A DNA stretch of 64,000 nucleotides from Idiomarina ramblicola (GTDB lineage Bacteria > Pseudomonadota > Gammaproteobacteria > Enterobacterales > Alteromonadaceae): assembly GCF_003987255.1 (NCBI RefSeq), contig NZ_PIQC01000009.1, positions 1 through 64,000 of the forward strand, read 5' to 3'. Below are positions 9,661 through 19,158 of the stretch, one piece after another. The notes beneath the pieces were generated by a model. It worked only from the letters and a program-made list of their open reading frames with translations, searched no databases and was not told the DNA's origin. Numbering within the stretch: the first letter of the stretch is position 1; each line of letters opens with the position of its first letter. Position numbers and translations under genes: made by a program.

Positions 9661-9766
9661 GTAGGGTAATCTCAGAATTTTTCGTAGGCGTACGGTGAAC
9701 ACACTATGATAACGGTTTAGTTTAGTTGGATTGCGGCAGAACCAATGGTAAATTCAATACTTTACG

Positions 9767-9795
9767 TTGCTCTGCTAAGTATACCTAATTATAAG
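9767..9795 (+). promoter_or_regulatory. Candidate promoter of the mrp operon
   Basis: TTGCTC (9767-9772), a 17-base spacer and TATAAG (9790-9795), ending 29 bases before the mrpA start. The -10 matches 5 of 6 consensus positions, the -35 only about half. Together with the spc promoter it makes 9554-9824 a divergent control region. Confidence 0.45.
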
Positions 9796-9824
9796 AGCAC
9801 AGGCTGACTTGGGACTTCTATGGT

Positions 9825-12614
9825 ATGAATTTGTTGTTCATTATTTTTGCCCCATTCTTTGGTGCGCTCTTACCGCTTCTGGTAAAACGAGCATCGCGAC
9901 CAATAAAGACCGGGGTGACACTACTTATTCCGGTTTTGTGTTTAATCGTTTTATTTCAGTATGCACCCGCAACTTTAGCGGGTGATGTGCCCAAACAAAT
10001 GGTTGAGTGGCTACCAGGCATCGGACTGGACTTCGCCGTGCGTCTCGACGGACTGTCATTACTGTTTGCCGGACTCATTCTGGGTATTGGTGTCTTAATC
10101 ATCGGTTATGCCCACTATTATCTAAGCGATAACGACGATGAATCCCGTTTTTATGCGAGCTTACTTTTATTTATGTCATCAATGCTTGGCATTGTTATGG
10201 CAGACAATATTTTGCTGCTGTGGGTTTTCTGGGAACTGACCAGTATTTCTTCGTTTTTACTCATTGGTTACTGGTTCCACAGTAGTGACGCGAGACGTGG
10301 CGCACGTATGGCTCTTGCTACAACCGGCGCTGGTGGACTGGCGTTATTGGCCGGGCTTCTTATTATTGGCAATATTGCCGGCAGTTACCAACTGGACGAT
10401 ATATTTGCAGCAGCTGACCAAATAAAAGCACACGCCTATTATGTGCCCGCATTAATACTAGTCCTCTTGGGAGCTTTTACTAAATCAGCACAATTCCCCT
10501 TTCAATTTTGGTTGCCTCACGCGATGGCAGCCCCGACTCCGGTCAGTGCGTACTTACACTCCGCAACTATGGTAAAGGCCGGTATCTTTTTGTTGGCTCG
10601 GTTCCACCCGGTACTAGCCGACACTGAACTGTGGTTTACTCTGGTGACTTTGACCGGTTTAATCACCATGTTAGTAGGCGCTTACTTTGCTCTACTTAAG
10701 CATGATTTGAAAGGGTTATTGGCATTCTCCACAGTGAGTCATCTCGGACTCATCTGTATGCTTTTAGGGATTGGTACACAAGGTGCCGTTATAGCAGCGC
10801 TGTTTCACATTATTAATCATGCGTGTTTTAAAGCCGGTCTGTTTATGACCGCAGGAATCATTGACCATGAATCCGGAACCCGCGATATGAGGAAGCTGCA
10901 AGGCCTCATGAGCCTGATGCCAATTACTGCAACCCTGGCAATGATCGTGGCGGCCTCAATGGCGGGTATGCCGCCCTTTAATGGGTTTATGTCCAAGGAA
11001 CTGTTCCTGGACCAGGCCCTGCAGCAGCATTTGTTTGGTGGGTTATCCTGGTTCATCCCAGTCTTAGCAACCGTGGGCGCTATGCTCTCTGTCGCATACT
11101 CTATCCGCTTTATTCATGATGTTTTCTTTAATGGCGAATATAAAGAGCTGCCGAAAAAACCTCATGATCCGCCACGCATGATGTCTGCGCCTGTGTTCAT
11201 ACTTGCATTCCTGTGTATTGCTATAGGGTTAGCACCTATGACAATGGTGTCAGGTATACTTGATCAGGCAGCCGCAGCCGTTACCGCCAGTCCCGTTGAT
11301 GTTAAGCTATCGCTTTGGCATGGATTCAACTTACCTCTACTTATGAGTGCAGTCGCTGTGATTGGAGGTATAGTGATATACTTGGCTCGAGATCAACTGT
11401 TTACGTTCAATCGACAATTTGACGGTCAGGATGCTAAACATAATTTTGAGCGCATCGTTCAAAAAGCCTCGGATGCAGCCGCAAGTTTCTATGATCGCTT
11501 AGACACAGGTTCACTGCAACGCTACATTGCCTTTGTGCTTATCAGCGTTATCGTTGTATTGCTGCCTTCATTAAGTGATTTAAGCGCAGTCACCGGCGGC
11601 AAACCTCAATTGCCCGTCGATATGGTCAGCATGGTAGGAGCCTTAGTTCTTATCGGAGCTGCGTTTGCCACTGCAACCATGCATCGCAACCGCTTCGTTA
11701 TGTTAACCATGCTGTCTGTCGTAGGCCTTGTTGTCTCGTTAGCCTTTGCTCATTTTTCGGCGCCTGACCTAGCTATGACGCAGCTTGTTGTCGAAGTGGT
11801 TAGCATCATTTTAATGATACTGGCTTTGTTCTTTATGCCACAAAAGACCAGCAGGGCATCTTCTGGGCACAGGGTCTTTCGAGACATTATTATCGCCAGC
11901 TTTATAGGCGGCATTGTCGCTACATTAAATTTCGCAATACTCACTTCGCCATTTGAAAGTATTTCAGACTTCTTCCTTGCTAATGCCAAGTCTGGCGGTG
12001 GCGGAACCAATGTTGTAAACGTCATTTTGGTCGACTTCCGTGGCTTTGATACCTTAGGAGAAATTACCGTGTTGGCAATCGCCGCTGCGGGAATTCATAA
12101 GCTACTAAACAAGCTTAAACCCTTTATGCCATCCAGCGACATTGACGGCCGTCCCTGGCATCGAATCAGGCATCCACTGATGTTAACAACAGTTGCAAAC
12201 ATCATTCTACCAATGGCAATGATCGTAGCAGCCTATATTTTCCTGCGAGGCCACAATTTGCCTGGTGGTGGCTTCATAGCCGGACTGATAGTCGCATCAG
12301 CAATGATCCTGCAATACATTGCGAATGGGGTTGACTGGGTGAAGGAGCGATTCAATGTCAACTACCAGTCATTAATGTCGTTTGGCGTTATGACTGCAGC
12401 ACTGACAGGTATTGGTAGCTGGGTATTTAACAAACCCTTCCTGACATCCTGGTTCACTTATTTAGATTGGCCAGTAGTAGGAAAATTTGAGTTTGCCACG
12501 GCACTATTATTCGATCTTGGGGTTTTCCTGACCGTTGTCGGTGCGACCATGATGATTTTAAGTAATTTTGGCAAAATGACCACTCGTCATCGCCCAACGC
12601 ATGAGGGACATTAA
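9825..12614 (+). CDS. mrpA: Mrp antiporter MrpA with fused MrpB domain
   Basis: Largest subunit of the Mrp (Mnh/Pha) multisubunit Na+/H+ antiporter in the inner membrane. 929 aa, longer than stand-alone MrpA (about 800), because a MrpB domain is fused at the C-terminus (from about residue 770, motif GHNLPGGGFIAGL). This is the group-2 arrangement. The N-terminal part is homologous to complex I subunit NuoL. The key ion-path residues are visible: Glu137 in WVFWELTS and Lys220 in LGAFTKSAQFPFQFWLP. ATG at 9825 is the first reasonable start; no strong ribosome binding site is seen. The gene overlaps mrpC by one base (TAATG), so co-translation is likely. Predicted role: Na+ extrusion and alkali tolerance. 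Confidence 0.97.
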   Translation: MNLLFIIFAPFFGALLPLLVKRASRPIKTGVTLLIPVLCLIVLFQYAPATLAGDVPKQMVEWLPGIGLDFAVRLDGLSLLFAGLILGIGVLIIGYAHYYLSDNDDESRFYASLLLFMSSMLGIVMADNILLLWVFWELTSISSFLLIGYWFHSSDARRGARMALATTGAGGLALLAGLLIIGNIAGSYQLDDIFAAADQIKAHAYYVPALILVLLGAFTKSAQFPFQFWLPHAMAAPTPVSAYLHSATMVKAGIFLLARFHPVLADTELWFTLVTLTGLITMLVGAYFALLKHDLKGLLAFSTVSHLGLICMLLGIGTQGAVIAALFHIINHACFKAGLFMTAGIIDHESGTRDMRKLQGLMSLMPITATLAMIVAASMAGMPPFNGFMSKELFLDQALQQHLFGGLSWFIPVLATVGAMLSVAYSIRFIHDVFFNGEYKELPKKPHDPPRMMSAPVFILAFLCIAIGLAPMTMVSGILDQAAAAVTASPVDVKLSLWHGFNLPLLMSAVAVIGGIVIYLARDQLFTFNRQFDGQDAKHNFERIVQKASDAAASFYDRLDTGSLQRYIAFVLISVIVVLLPSLSDLSAVTGGKPQLPVDMVSMVGALVLIGAAFATATMHRNRFVMLTMLSVVGLVVSLAFAHFSAPDLAMTQLVVEVVSIILMILALFFMPQKTSRASSGHRVFRDIIIASFIGGIVATLNFAILTSPFESISDFFLANAKSGGGGTNVVNVILVDFRGFDTLGEITVLAIAAAGIHKLLNKLKPFMPSSDIDGRPWHRIRHPLMLTTVANIILPMAMIVAAYIFLRGHNLPGGGFIAGLIVASAMILQYIANGVDWVKERFNVNYQSLMSFGVMTAALTGIGSWVFNKPFLTSWFTYLDWPVVGKFEFATALLFDLGVFLTVVGATMMILSNFGKMTTRHRPTHEGH

Positions 12615-12955
12615 TGGAAACTTTATACTCTGTGACCGTTGGAATTTTGACCGCATGCAGTGTTTTTCTCATCCTGCGTGGCCGCTCATTTCCCGTGGTC
12701 GTGGGCATCACTATGCTGTCTTACGCTGTTAATTTGTTTCTTTTTTCAACCGGACGCCTGACGATAGACGGTGCGCCAATTTATGGCACGCAGGAAACCT
12801 ATGCTGACCCGCTACCTCAGGCTTTGGTTCTTACCGCAATTGTCATTGGTTTTGCAATGACCGCCTACTCAATCATTTTAGCGGTTCGTACCCGAGGCGA
12901 ACTAGGAACAGATGAAGTCAACCAACAAGATAACAGCACGGAGGGCAACCGCTAA
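12614..12955 (+). CDS. mrpC: Mrp antiporter subunit MrpC
   Basis: 113-aa membrane subunit homologous to complex I NuoK, with three hydrophobic segments and the MrpC signature LSYAVNLFLFSTGR, then DPLPQALVLTAIVIGFA. One-base overlaps at both ends (with mrpA and mrpD) indicate tight coupling and fixed stoichiometry. Confidence 0.96.
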   Translation: METLYSVTVGILTACSVFLILRGRSFPVVVGITMLSYAVNLFLFSTGRLTIDGAPIYGTQETYADPLPQALVLTAIVIGFAMTAYSIILAVRTRGELGTDEVNQQDNSTEGNR

Positions 12956-14469
12956 TGTGGCAACAACATTTGGCGATACTTCCAATTTTAGTACCGCTGC
13001 TAGCGGCTTTACTGCAATTGATGCCCTGGGGCGACAGACCGCAACCAAAGCGAAGAGCAATAGGGTTGCTGGCCAGTCTGTTAACCTTGGTACTGAGTAT
13101 TGCCCTAATGGTCCAAGTGAATCAGGATCAAATGCTCGTTTACGCTTTAGGTAATTGGTCGGCCCCATTTGGCATCGTGCTGATGGTGGATAAGCTAAGT
13201 GCACTGATGATGCTAGTGACGGCAGTTCTGGCTTTGCCTGTGCTTATCTATGGTTGCTACGCCGAAGACAATCTTGGCTCCCACTTCCAGGCGTTATTTC
13301 AGTTTCAAGTGATGGGAATAATGGGGGCATTTGCGACCGGCGACATTTTCAACCTATTTGTCTTTTTCGAAGTGCTCCTCATTTCCTCTTATGCATTACT
13401 AATGCATGGTGGAGGAAAATTCCGCCTACGCACGACATTGCACTACGTATTGCTTAACTTATTAGGCTCAGCGCTTTTTCTAATAGGGATAGGTACATTA
13501 TATGGTGTTACCGGTACGCTGAATATGGCTGATCTTGCAACCCAAGTTCAGCAACTTAGCGGTGATCAGGCCGCCTTAGCTAAGGCCGGCGGCATGATGT
13601 TACTCATTGTTTTCGGTATAAAAGCCGCGATCTTACCGCTACATTTCTGGTTACCTCAGGCTTATTCAACAACAACGGGAGTTGTCGCAGCCCTCTTTGC
13701 CATAATGACCAAGGTTGGTGTTTACGCCATAGTTCGTGTGTATACATTGATTTTCGGCCCCGAGGCAAACGAGCTTGCACTCATTGCTCATGACTGGCTG
13801 TGGGTAATGGGACTCATCACTATGCTTGCTGGTGCTATCGGTATTCTCGCGGCACGCGACCTCCGCTTGCTTGTCGCATATTTAGTTGTGATATCAATTG
13901 GCACGCTCATAGCAACATACAGTTTAAACGGCACAGAAACCACTGGCGCCATGCTCTATTACTTAATTCATTCCACCTTTATTACTGGCGCTTTATTTCT
14001 ACTGGCCGACCTTATCGCGTTTGAACGAGGTAAAACAGCGTCTCGCATAGTCTCGGGTAAAAAAATGGCGCATCACTCAACCTATTCAGTCATGTTTTTA
14101 ATTGCAGCAATAGCCATTATTGGGTTACCGCCGTTGTCGGGCTTTGTTGGAAAACTCATGATAATGGAAGCCGCCACTCCCAATGGAGCAACTTTCTGGC
14201 TTTGGGGGGCTATGTTAGGTGCAACCCTTATTATGATTATTTCGGTTACTCGTGCCGGCAGTAAAATGCTATGGCATACCTTATCAGGAAAGGCAAACGA
14301 ACAGTCAGCTCCATTAGGGAAACTATCAGCTGTCGCAATATTGCTCTCTCTGTCAGTCGCTATGACGATCTTCGCTAATCCCATACGCAATTACACAGAT
14401 GGCGTCGCCGAACAGCTTTATGATATAGAGCAATACCCCTCACGTGTTCTGACAAAAGGAGTGGAATAA
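12955..14469 (+). CDS. mrpD: Mrp antiporter subunit MrpD
   Basis: 504-aa proton-pumping-type subunit homologous to NuoM/NuoN, with about 14 membrane segments. The conserved pair Glu139 (IFNLFVFFEVLLISSYALL) and Lys223 (GIKAAILPLHFWLPQAY) is intact, so the subunit looks functional. It follows mrpC with a one-base overlap and is 5 bp from mrpE. Confidence 0.97.
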   Translation: MWQQHLAILPILVPLLAALLQLMPWGDRPQPKRRAIGLLASLLTLVLSIALMVQVNQDQMLVYALGNWSAPFGIVLMVDKLSALMMLVTAVLALPVLIYGCYAEDNLGSHFQALFQFQVMGIMGAFATGDIFNLFVFFEVLLISSYALLMHGGGKFRLRTTLHYVLLNLLGSALFLIGIGTLYGVTGTLNMADLATQVQQLSGDQAALAKAGGMMLLIVFGIKAAILPLHFWLPQAYSTTTGVVAALFAIMTKVGVYAIVRVYTLIFGPEANELALIAHDWLWVMGLITMLAGAIGILAARDLRLLVAYLVVISIGTLIATYSLNGTETTGAMLYYLIHSTFITGALFLLADLIAFERGKTASRIVSGKKMAHHSTYSVMFLIAAIAIIGLPPLSGFVGKLMIMEAATPNGATFWLWGAMLGATLIMIISVTRAGSKMLWHTLSGKANEQSAPLGKLSAVAILLSLSVAMTIFANPIRNYTDGVAEQLYDIEQYPSRVLTKGVE

Positions 14470-14474
14470 CGACT

Positions 14475-14963
14475 ATGAAAAGAATCTTTCCGACACCTTT
14501 ATTGTCTTTATTCTTACTTGTTGTATGGGTGCTACTGTTTAGCTCCCTCGCCCCAGGCGTTGTCATACTGGGCGCGCTATTTGCATGGTTTATTCCATTT
14601 TTATTTCGTTCGGCATGGCCTAGTTTTGCGAAAATTAAACGCCCGGATCTTGCCGTTGTTTATTTTTTTATTCTGTTACACGACATCGTTGTAGCAAATT
14701 TTAAAATAGCTTTTATGATTATCGGAAAACCGCGCTCAATCAAGCCTGCTCTTTTTGTTTTCCCACTAGACATGAAAGAAGAACTCCCGGTGACCATTCT
14801 TGCAAGTACCATTACATTAACTCCGGGCACCGTTTCTTGTGAGATAACTCGGGGTCGTAAAGGTATTCTTATCCATGCGTTTTCTGAAGAGAATCCAGAA
14901 GACGTCATCAAGACTATAAGAAACCGTTATGAACGCCGCCTGAAGGAGATTTTCCAATGTTAA
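14475..14963 (+). CDS. mrpE: Mrp antiporter subunit MrpE
   Basis: 162-aa MrpE, two or three N-terminal membrane segments then a cytoplasmic domain. The family marker TILASTITLTPGTVSCEI is present, as is LLHDIVVANFKIA. Its start is 5 bp after the mrpD stop; its end overlaps mrpF by 7 bp. MrpE has no complex I counterpart and is needed for assembly in studied systems. Confidence 0.95.
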   Translation: MKRIFPTPLLSLFLLVVWVLLFSSLAPGVVILGALFAWFIPFLFRSAWPSFAKIKRPDLAVVYFFILLHDIVVANFKIAFMIIGKPRSIKPALFVFPLDMKEELPVTILASTITLTPGTVSCEITRGRKGILIHAFSEENPEDVIKTIRNRYERRLKEIFQC

Positions 14964-15226
14964 CGACGGTACTCCAGATTGCTTTTTTATTATTTAGTTT
15001 ATCCGTATTAATGAATTTTTGGCGGCTTGTTAAGGGTCCCGACTTACCAGACAGAATATTAGCGCTGGATACTATTTATATTAATTCACTGGCTTTATTG
15101 CTATTGCTGGGTATGTACCAAAACACCCAAACGTATTTTGAAGCAGCTTTACTCATTGCGATGTTTGGCTTTGTTGGCACGATTGCAGCGGGTAAATTTT
15201 TACTCCGTGGCGACTTAATAGAGTAG
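14957..15226 (+). CDS. mrpF: Mrp antiporter subunit MrpF
   Basis: 89-aa protein with three membrane segments. RLVKGPDLPDRILALDTIYI carries the conserved Asp of MrpF (in PDRILALD). GAAGGAGATTTT just ahead of the start is a good ribosome binding site inside the end of mrpE. Confidence 0.95.
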   Translation: MLTTVLQIAFLLFSLSVLMNFWRLVKGPDLPDRILALDTIYINSLALLLLLGMYQNTQTYFEAALLIAMFGFVGTIAAGKFLLRGDLIE

Positions 15227-15239
15227 AGGGTATAAAGTT

Positions 15240-15632
15240 ATGGACACATTAAATCAGTTACCAGAGTGGTCTCAATGGCTCGCTGCGTTCTTTATTTTAT
15301 TAGGCGCAACTTTTGCGTTTATAGGCTCTTTGGGCTTAGCTATACTCCCCGATTTTTTCACTCGGTTACATGCTCCCACTAAGAATACGACGATTGGAAT
15401 CGGCGGAATTGTCATTGCCACAATTATTATTACTTCGGTTCAGGGCGCAATTAATTTAAATGAGTTATTGATTGCCATTTTCCTATTCTTAACAGCTCCT
15501 ATTAGCGCTCATATTATGGCTAAAGCAGCACTGCATACAGAACTGAAAATGTTTAATAGGACAAAAGACTTTCGGCAGGAAGGTGATTCGTACGAACATA
15601 TACTACCTAATGAAAAAGACATGGAACCCTAA
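15240..15632 (+). CDS. mrpG: Mrp antiporter subunit MrpG
   Basis: 130-aa MrpG, three membrane segments, with the family motif ILPDFFTRLHAPTKNTTIG and TAPISAHIMAKAALH. It ends the operon; its last codons lie inside the convergent terminator stem. Confidence 0.95.
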   Translation: MDTLNQLPEWSQWLAAFFILLGATFAFIGSLGLAILPDFFTRLHAPTKNTTIGIGGIVIATIIITSVQGAINLNELLIAIFLFLTAPISAHIMAKAALHTELKMFNRTKDFRQEGDSYEHILPNEKDMEP

Positions 15633-15648
15633 CGGGAACCATGTCTTT
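15615..15648. terminator. Convergent terminator, mrpG / porin
   Basis: A 10-bp perfect stem AAAGACATGG/CCATGTCTTT with an inner CCC/GGG pairing. The left arm is coding sequence of mrpG. On the minus strand it is followed by a T-rich run (CTTTTTCATT), so it best serves the porin; on the plus strand the T-run is weak. Confidence 0.75.
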
Positions 15649-15670
15649 GATACTCTAACGAACAAAAAAG

Positions 15671-17074
15671 TTAGAAGTAATAACCGAAGTTTATGTTGAA
15701 ACGATCGTTAACTTCACCGCCATCTGTGGCCGTGTTACCACCAATAAACGGTTGGTTTTTAGCTCTAACGTAATCTACGTAAGTATAAAAACCACCGCCT
15801 GCTGCAACCGCTACCCCTAAAACGTTCATCCAGGTATCATCTTGATACCCCATCTTATCGGTCATCAGACTGTGGTCATTATAGAACGTAAAACTAGTAA
15901 TTGGACCGATGTCTACAGGCATTGTATAAGCAACGTTAGCCGTATATAACTTAGCTTCTGTTGGAATAGCGTCATAATAGGCATAAGCCGCCATATAGAC
16001 GCCCCTGTTCTCTAGCTTTAAATCATAGTCATAGTCTGAATATTGCAGCTGAACATTCCATGGGCCGTTATTATAAACACCATGAGCGGCCCAAGCTAAA
16101 CGGTTACCAACATTTTGGTTCTCATAATTTTGTGCTTCAGTAAAACCTTCGGCAGCTGTTCCTGAGTACAAGTTACCGCCTTGAACAGAGACCCCAAGCT
16201 CCAGATTTTCGTCATCACTAAAGTTAAACTTGCGCGCGGTACGAACAGCATAACTGTTACTTTCTCCGACGGGTAATCCAGGGGCATCGTAAGCACCTTG
16301 ACCAGGCAGCCTGATACCGACCGTATCGTAGTTATAGCGCGCTGTGCGATCCGAAGTTGATCCATCAATACCGCCTTGTTCATCAGACTTTAAATAAGCC
16401 AGATCGAAATCCCATTCGTCTCCACGATATTTGAAGCGCACCCCATTATCGTGCTCATCTTCTAAGCCAACGTAAAAAGTACTGTTAAAGAAGTAACTGT
16501 GGGAGTTATAAGGCATGTTACCAAAAGGTATCTTCACTACCCCTACTTGGCCCTGGAGTTTGTCAGTAAAGTCATAGCCAAACCATGCATGTTTTACGAC
16601 GTCTTGGTAATTAAACCAACGATACTCGGCTGATAAGATAACTCCGCCCATTTCACCATCAAAGTTCAGGCGGAAGATGTCAAAGTCGAGATCCCCTGTG
16701 CGGTTTTCATTATCTGAGTCGTAGTTGTTGTATTCATATTGAAAACGAACGGCACCGTGGATTTTTATTGGCCAGTTTTCATTTTCTTGAGTTTTCTGTT
16801 CGAGTTCATCTAAACGCGCGTGTACACCTGAGTCATAGACAACTCTTTGCTTCTTCGCCTTTTCACCTGTCGATTTATCTTCTTCTATTTCTCGCTTTTC
16901 AACAACAACCACTTCTTCTTTACGTTCTTCTCTTTCCGCAAGGCGTTTTTCAAGTTCGGCCAAGCGTTCCTTTAATGCCTGGATTTCTTGTTCAACCGAG
17001 TTAGCGTCCTGAGGAGCAGCAACTACCGGACTTGCCGCAAGTACCGTAGCTGCAAAAAATAAGCTCTTTGACAT
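15671..17074 (-). CDS. Outer-membrane porin with N-terminal coiled coil
   Basis: 467 aa. A signal peptide (MSKSLFFAATVLAASPVVAA) is followed by a long charged heptad region (about 27-110, Glu/Lys/Arg rich) and then a beta-barrel with alternating aromatic strands ending in FNINFGYYF, whose terminal Phe is the barrel-assembly signal. The barrel resembles OprO/OprP-type or sugar-type porins; substrate unknown. A trimer-stabilising coiled coil before the barrel is known in sucrose porins. GAGGGAG precedes the ATG. It converges on the mrp operon and lies within the split ribosomal cluster. The AT-rich upstream stretch (17075-17190) also holds a small hairpin, CGCAC-GTCA-GTGCG. Confidence 0.8.
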   Translation of the reverse strand: MSKSLFFAATVLAASPVVAAPQDANSVEQEIQALKERLAELEKRLAEREERKEEVVVVEKREIEEDKSTGEKAKKQRVVYDSGVHARLDELEQKTQENENWPIKIHGAVRFQYEYNNYDSDNENRTGDLDFDIFRLNFDGEMGGVILSAEYRWFNYQDVVKHAWFGYDFTDKLQGQVGVVKIPFGNMPYNSHSYFFNSTFYVGLEDEHDNGVRFKYRGDEWDFDLAYLKSDEQGGIDGSTSDRTARYNYDTVGIRLPGQGAYDAPGLPVGESNSYAVRTARKFNFSDDENLELGVSVQGGNLYSGTAAEGFTEAQNYENQNVGNRLAWAAHGVYNNGPWNVQLQYSDYDYDLKLENRGVYMAAYAYYDAIPTEAKLYTANVAYTMPVDIGPITSFTFYNDHSLMTDKMGYQDDTWMNVLGVAVAAGGGFYTYVDYVRAKNQPFIGGNTATDGGEVNDRFNINFGYYF

Positions 17075-17188
17075 AGGTTGACTCCCTCTGAGTATTACGC
17101 ACTGACGTGCGCTTTTTATTATTAATTATTAAAGAAAATAAATTATTTAATTTCAGATATTTGTACTCAACCTATTAAGTTTTAGATC

Positions 17189-17217
17189 AAAAAAAAGGCC
17201 TCCGCAAGGGAGGCCTT
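17189..17217 (-). terminator. S10 operon terminator after rpsQ
   Basis: On the minus strand AGGCCTCC-CTTGC-GGAGGCCT is followed by eight Ts, 26 bases after the rpsQ stop. This is a strong intrinsic terminator. It means the S10 operon ends at rpsQ and does not read into spc. Confidence 0.93.
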
Positions 17218-17242
17218 CTAATTTCTTTATCGTTATCTGCGT

Positions 17243-17506
17243 TTAGACAACAGTAGCACGCTCTACGATTTCTTCCAGAGTCCAAGATTTATTCTTAGAC
17301 AGCGGACGACATTCGCGAACAATCACGGTATCGCCTGCTTTACACTGGTTGTCTTCGTCATGCGCATGTACTTTAGTTGTACGCGTGATGTACTTCCCGT
17401 ATACCGGGTGCTTTACACGACGTTCAACAGCTACAGTGATGGTTTTATCCATCTTATCGCTGACAACTTTGCCTTGCAGAGTACGAACACGTTTTTCATC
17501 AGTCAT
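17243..17506 (-). CDS. rpsQ: Ribosomal protein S17
   Basis: S17, a primary 16S binder, 87 aa (84 in E. coli). [20 protein letters not shown] and [20 protein letters not shown] are conserved. Its ATG overlaps the rpmC stop by one base (TAATG). Last gene of the S10 operon, directly before the terminator. Confidence 0.98.
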   Translation of the reverse strand: MTDEKRVRTLQGKVVSDKMDKTITVAVERRVKHPVYGKYITRTTKVHAHDEDNQCKAGDTVIVRECRPLSKNKSWTLEEIVERATVV

Positions 17507-17697
17507 TACGCACCTGCCTTCTCATTTAAGATGGTTTTAACACGTGCGATATCACGACGCACTTGTTTCATCATGTGAGTCTGATTCAGCTGACCAGTTG
17601 CCGCTTGCATACGCAGATTGAACTGCTCACGACGCAAGCCTAGCAATTCTTCCTGCAGCTGCTCAACGGTTTTATCTTTCAGTTCACTTGCTTTCAT
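17506..17697 (-). CDS. rpmC: Ribosomal protein L29
   Basis: L29 at the tunnel exit, 63 aa. [20 protein letters not shown] is the signature. A GTG precedes the ATG in frame; the ATG at 17697 is chosen because it gives the family N-terminus MKASEL and overlaps the rplP stop as TGATG. Confidence 0.98.
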   Translation of the reverse strand: MKASELKDKTVEQLQEELLGLRREQFNLRMQAATGQLNQTHMMKQVRRDIARVKTILNEKAGA

Positions 17698-18110
17698 CAC
17701 ATTACCGTCCGAGTCACAAAAGTGGTTTTGAAAGGCAGTTTACGTGCCGCTAGGCGGAACGCTTCACGTGCCAACTCTTCAGGAACACCGTCCATTTCAT
17801 ACAGAACGCGACCTGGTTGAATCTGAGCAACCCAGTATTCGACGTTACCTTTACCTTTACCCATACGAACTTCTAGAGGTTTTTTGGTAATAGGCTTATC
17901 AGGAAATACACGGATCCAGATTTTACCTTGACGCTTAACGTGACGAGTCATTGCACGACGGCCTGCTTCGATTTGACGCGCAGTCATACGACCACGGTCA
18001 GTAGCTTTTAAACCAAAAGTACCGAAGCTGACTTTGTTACCAGACTGCGCCAGACCACGGTTGCGGCCTGTGTGAACCTTACGGAATTTTGTACGCTTAG
18101 GTTGTAACAT
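17697..18110 (-). CDS. rplP: Ribosomal protein L16
   Basis: L16, near the peptidyl transferase centre, 137 aa. Starts [39 protein letters not shown] and [19 protein letters not shown] are typical. Eleven bases from rpsC. Confidence 0.98.
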   Translation of the reverse strand: MLQPKRTKFRKVHTGRNRGLAQSGNKVSFGTFGLKATDRGRMTARQIEAGRRAMTRHVKRQGKIWIRVFPDKPITKKPLEVRMGKGKGNVEYWVAQIQPGRVLYEMDGVPEELAREAFRLAARKLPFKTTFVTRTVM

Positions 18111-18121
18111 ATCGTCTCTCC

Positions 18122-18802
18122 TTACTTACGGTTCTTGCCGCGCTTAGGAGCTGGCTTTTCTTCAGTTGGAAGTCCACCAAGAACTTCACCACGGAAAATC
18201 CAGACCTTAACACCGATGATACCGTAAGTGGTGTTCGCTTCTGAGGTCGAGTAGTCGATGTCTGCACGTAATGTGTGCAGCGGTACACGGCCTTCACGAT
18301 ACCACTCAGTACGTGCAATCTCTGCGCCGCCTAAACGACCACTCACTTCAACTTTGATACCTTTGGCACCTAAGCGAATGGCGTTCTGTACAGCACGCTT
18401 CATAGCACGACGGAACATGACACGACGTTCCAACTGACCAGCAATATTGTCAGCTACTAGCTGCGAATCCAACTCAGGCTTACGAACTTCTGAGATATTG
18501 ATTTGCGCAGGAGAACCTGTCAATTTCGATACTTGTTTACGCAGTTTTTCTACGTCTTCGCCTTTTTTACCGATGACCACACCAGGGCGCGCTGTGTGAA
18601 TAGTCACACGAACACTCTTAGCAGGACGATCGATAACGATACGAGAGACTGATGCGTTGCGCAGTTCTTTAGTCAGGAACTTACGTACCTGATGATCACT
18701 GTGCAGGTTATCAGCGAACTCATTTGTATTCGCATACCAGGTTGCATTCCATGGTCTGGAGATACCTAGGCGAATACCATTAGGATGTACTTTCTGACCC
18801 AT
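18122..18802 (-). CDS. rpsC: Ribosomal protein S3
   Basis: S3 of the 30S head at the mRNA entry, 226 aa. [20 protein letters not shown] at the start, a KH domain with [20 protein letters not shown], and the C-terminal core [20 protein letters not shown]. The C-terminus is basic (APKRGKNRK). Ten bases after rplV. Confidence 0.99.
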   Translation of the reverse strand: MGQKVHPNGIRLGISRPWNATWYANTNEFADNLHSDHQVRKFLTKELRNASVSRIVIDRPAKSVRVTIHTARPGVVIGKKGEDVEKLRKQVSKLTGSPAQINISEVRKPELDSQLVADNIAGQLERRVMFRRAMKRAVQNAIRLGAKGIKVEVSGRLGGAEIARTEWYREGRVPLHTLRADIDYSTSEANTTYGIIGVKVWIFRGEVLGGLPTEEKPAPKRGKNRK

Positions 18803-18812
18803 AATTTATCTC

Positions 18813-19145
18813 CTAGCTATCTGACACGACCACAGTAATGTGGCTGGTGCGCTTAAAGATACGATCGGCACGGCCTTTCGCCCGTGGTTTGATGCGTTTC
18901 ATAGTAGGACCCTCGTCTAAAAAGACTCGAGTTACTTTCAACTCATCAATATCCGCACCTTCGTTATGTTCCGCGTTCGCGATTGCTGACTCAAGAACTT
19001 TCTTGATTAAGCCAGCAGCTGCTTTAGGGCTGTATGCCAGGATATCCAGTGCTTTTTCTACTGGAAGTCCACGGATTTGGTCTGCGACCAAACGGCCCTT
19101 CTGCGCTGAAACGCGGGCAAATTGGTGTTTAGCAATTGCTTCCAT
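18813..19145 (-). CDS. rplV: Ribosomal protein L22
   Basis: L22, lining the exit tunnel, 110 aa. An in-frame GTG lies directly before the ATG; the ATG at 19145 is chosen because it gives M-E-A-I-A-K-H and the E. coli length. [20 protein letters not shown] contains the conserved tunnel loop. Confidence 0.98.
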   Translation of the reverse strand: MEAIAKHQFARVSAQKGRLVADQIRGLPVEKALDILAYSPKAAAGLIKKVLESAIANAEHNEGADIDELKVTRVFLDEGPTMKRIKPRAKGRADRIFKRTSHITVVVSDS

Positions 19146-19158
19146 CACTCTCTACCTC

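Noticed and set aside
9554-17242. Transposon or integrase ends around the Mrp-porin block
   Set aside because: I looked for flanking repeats, tRNA targets and transposase fragments and saw none.
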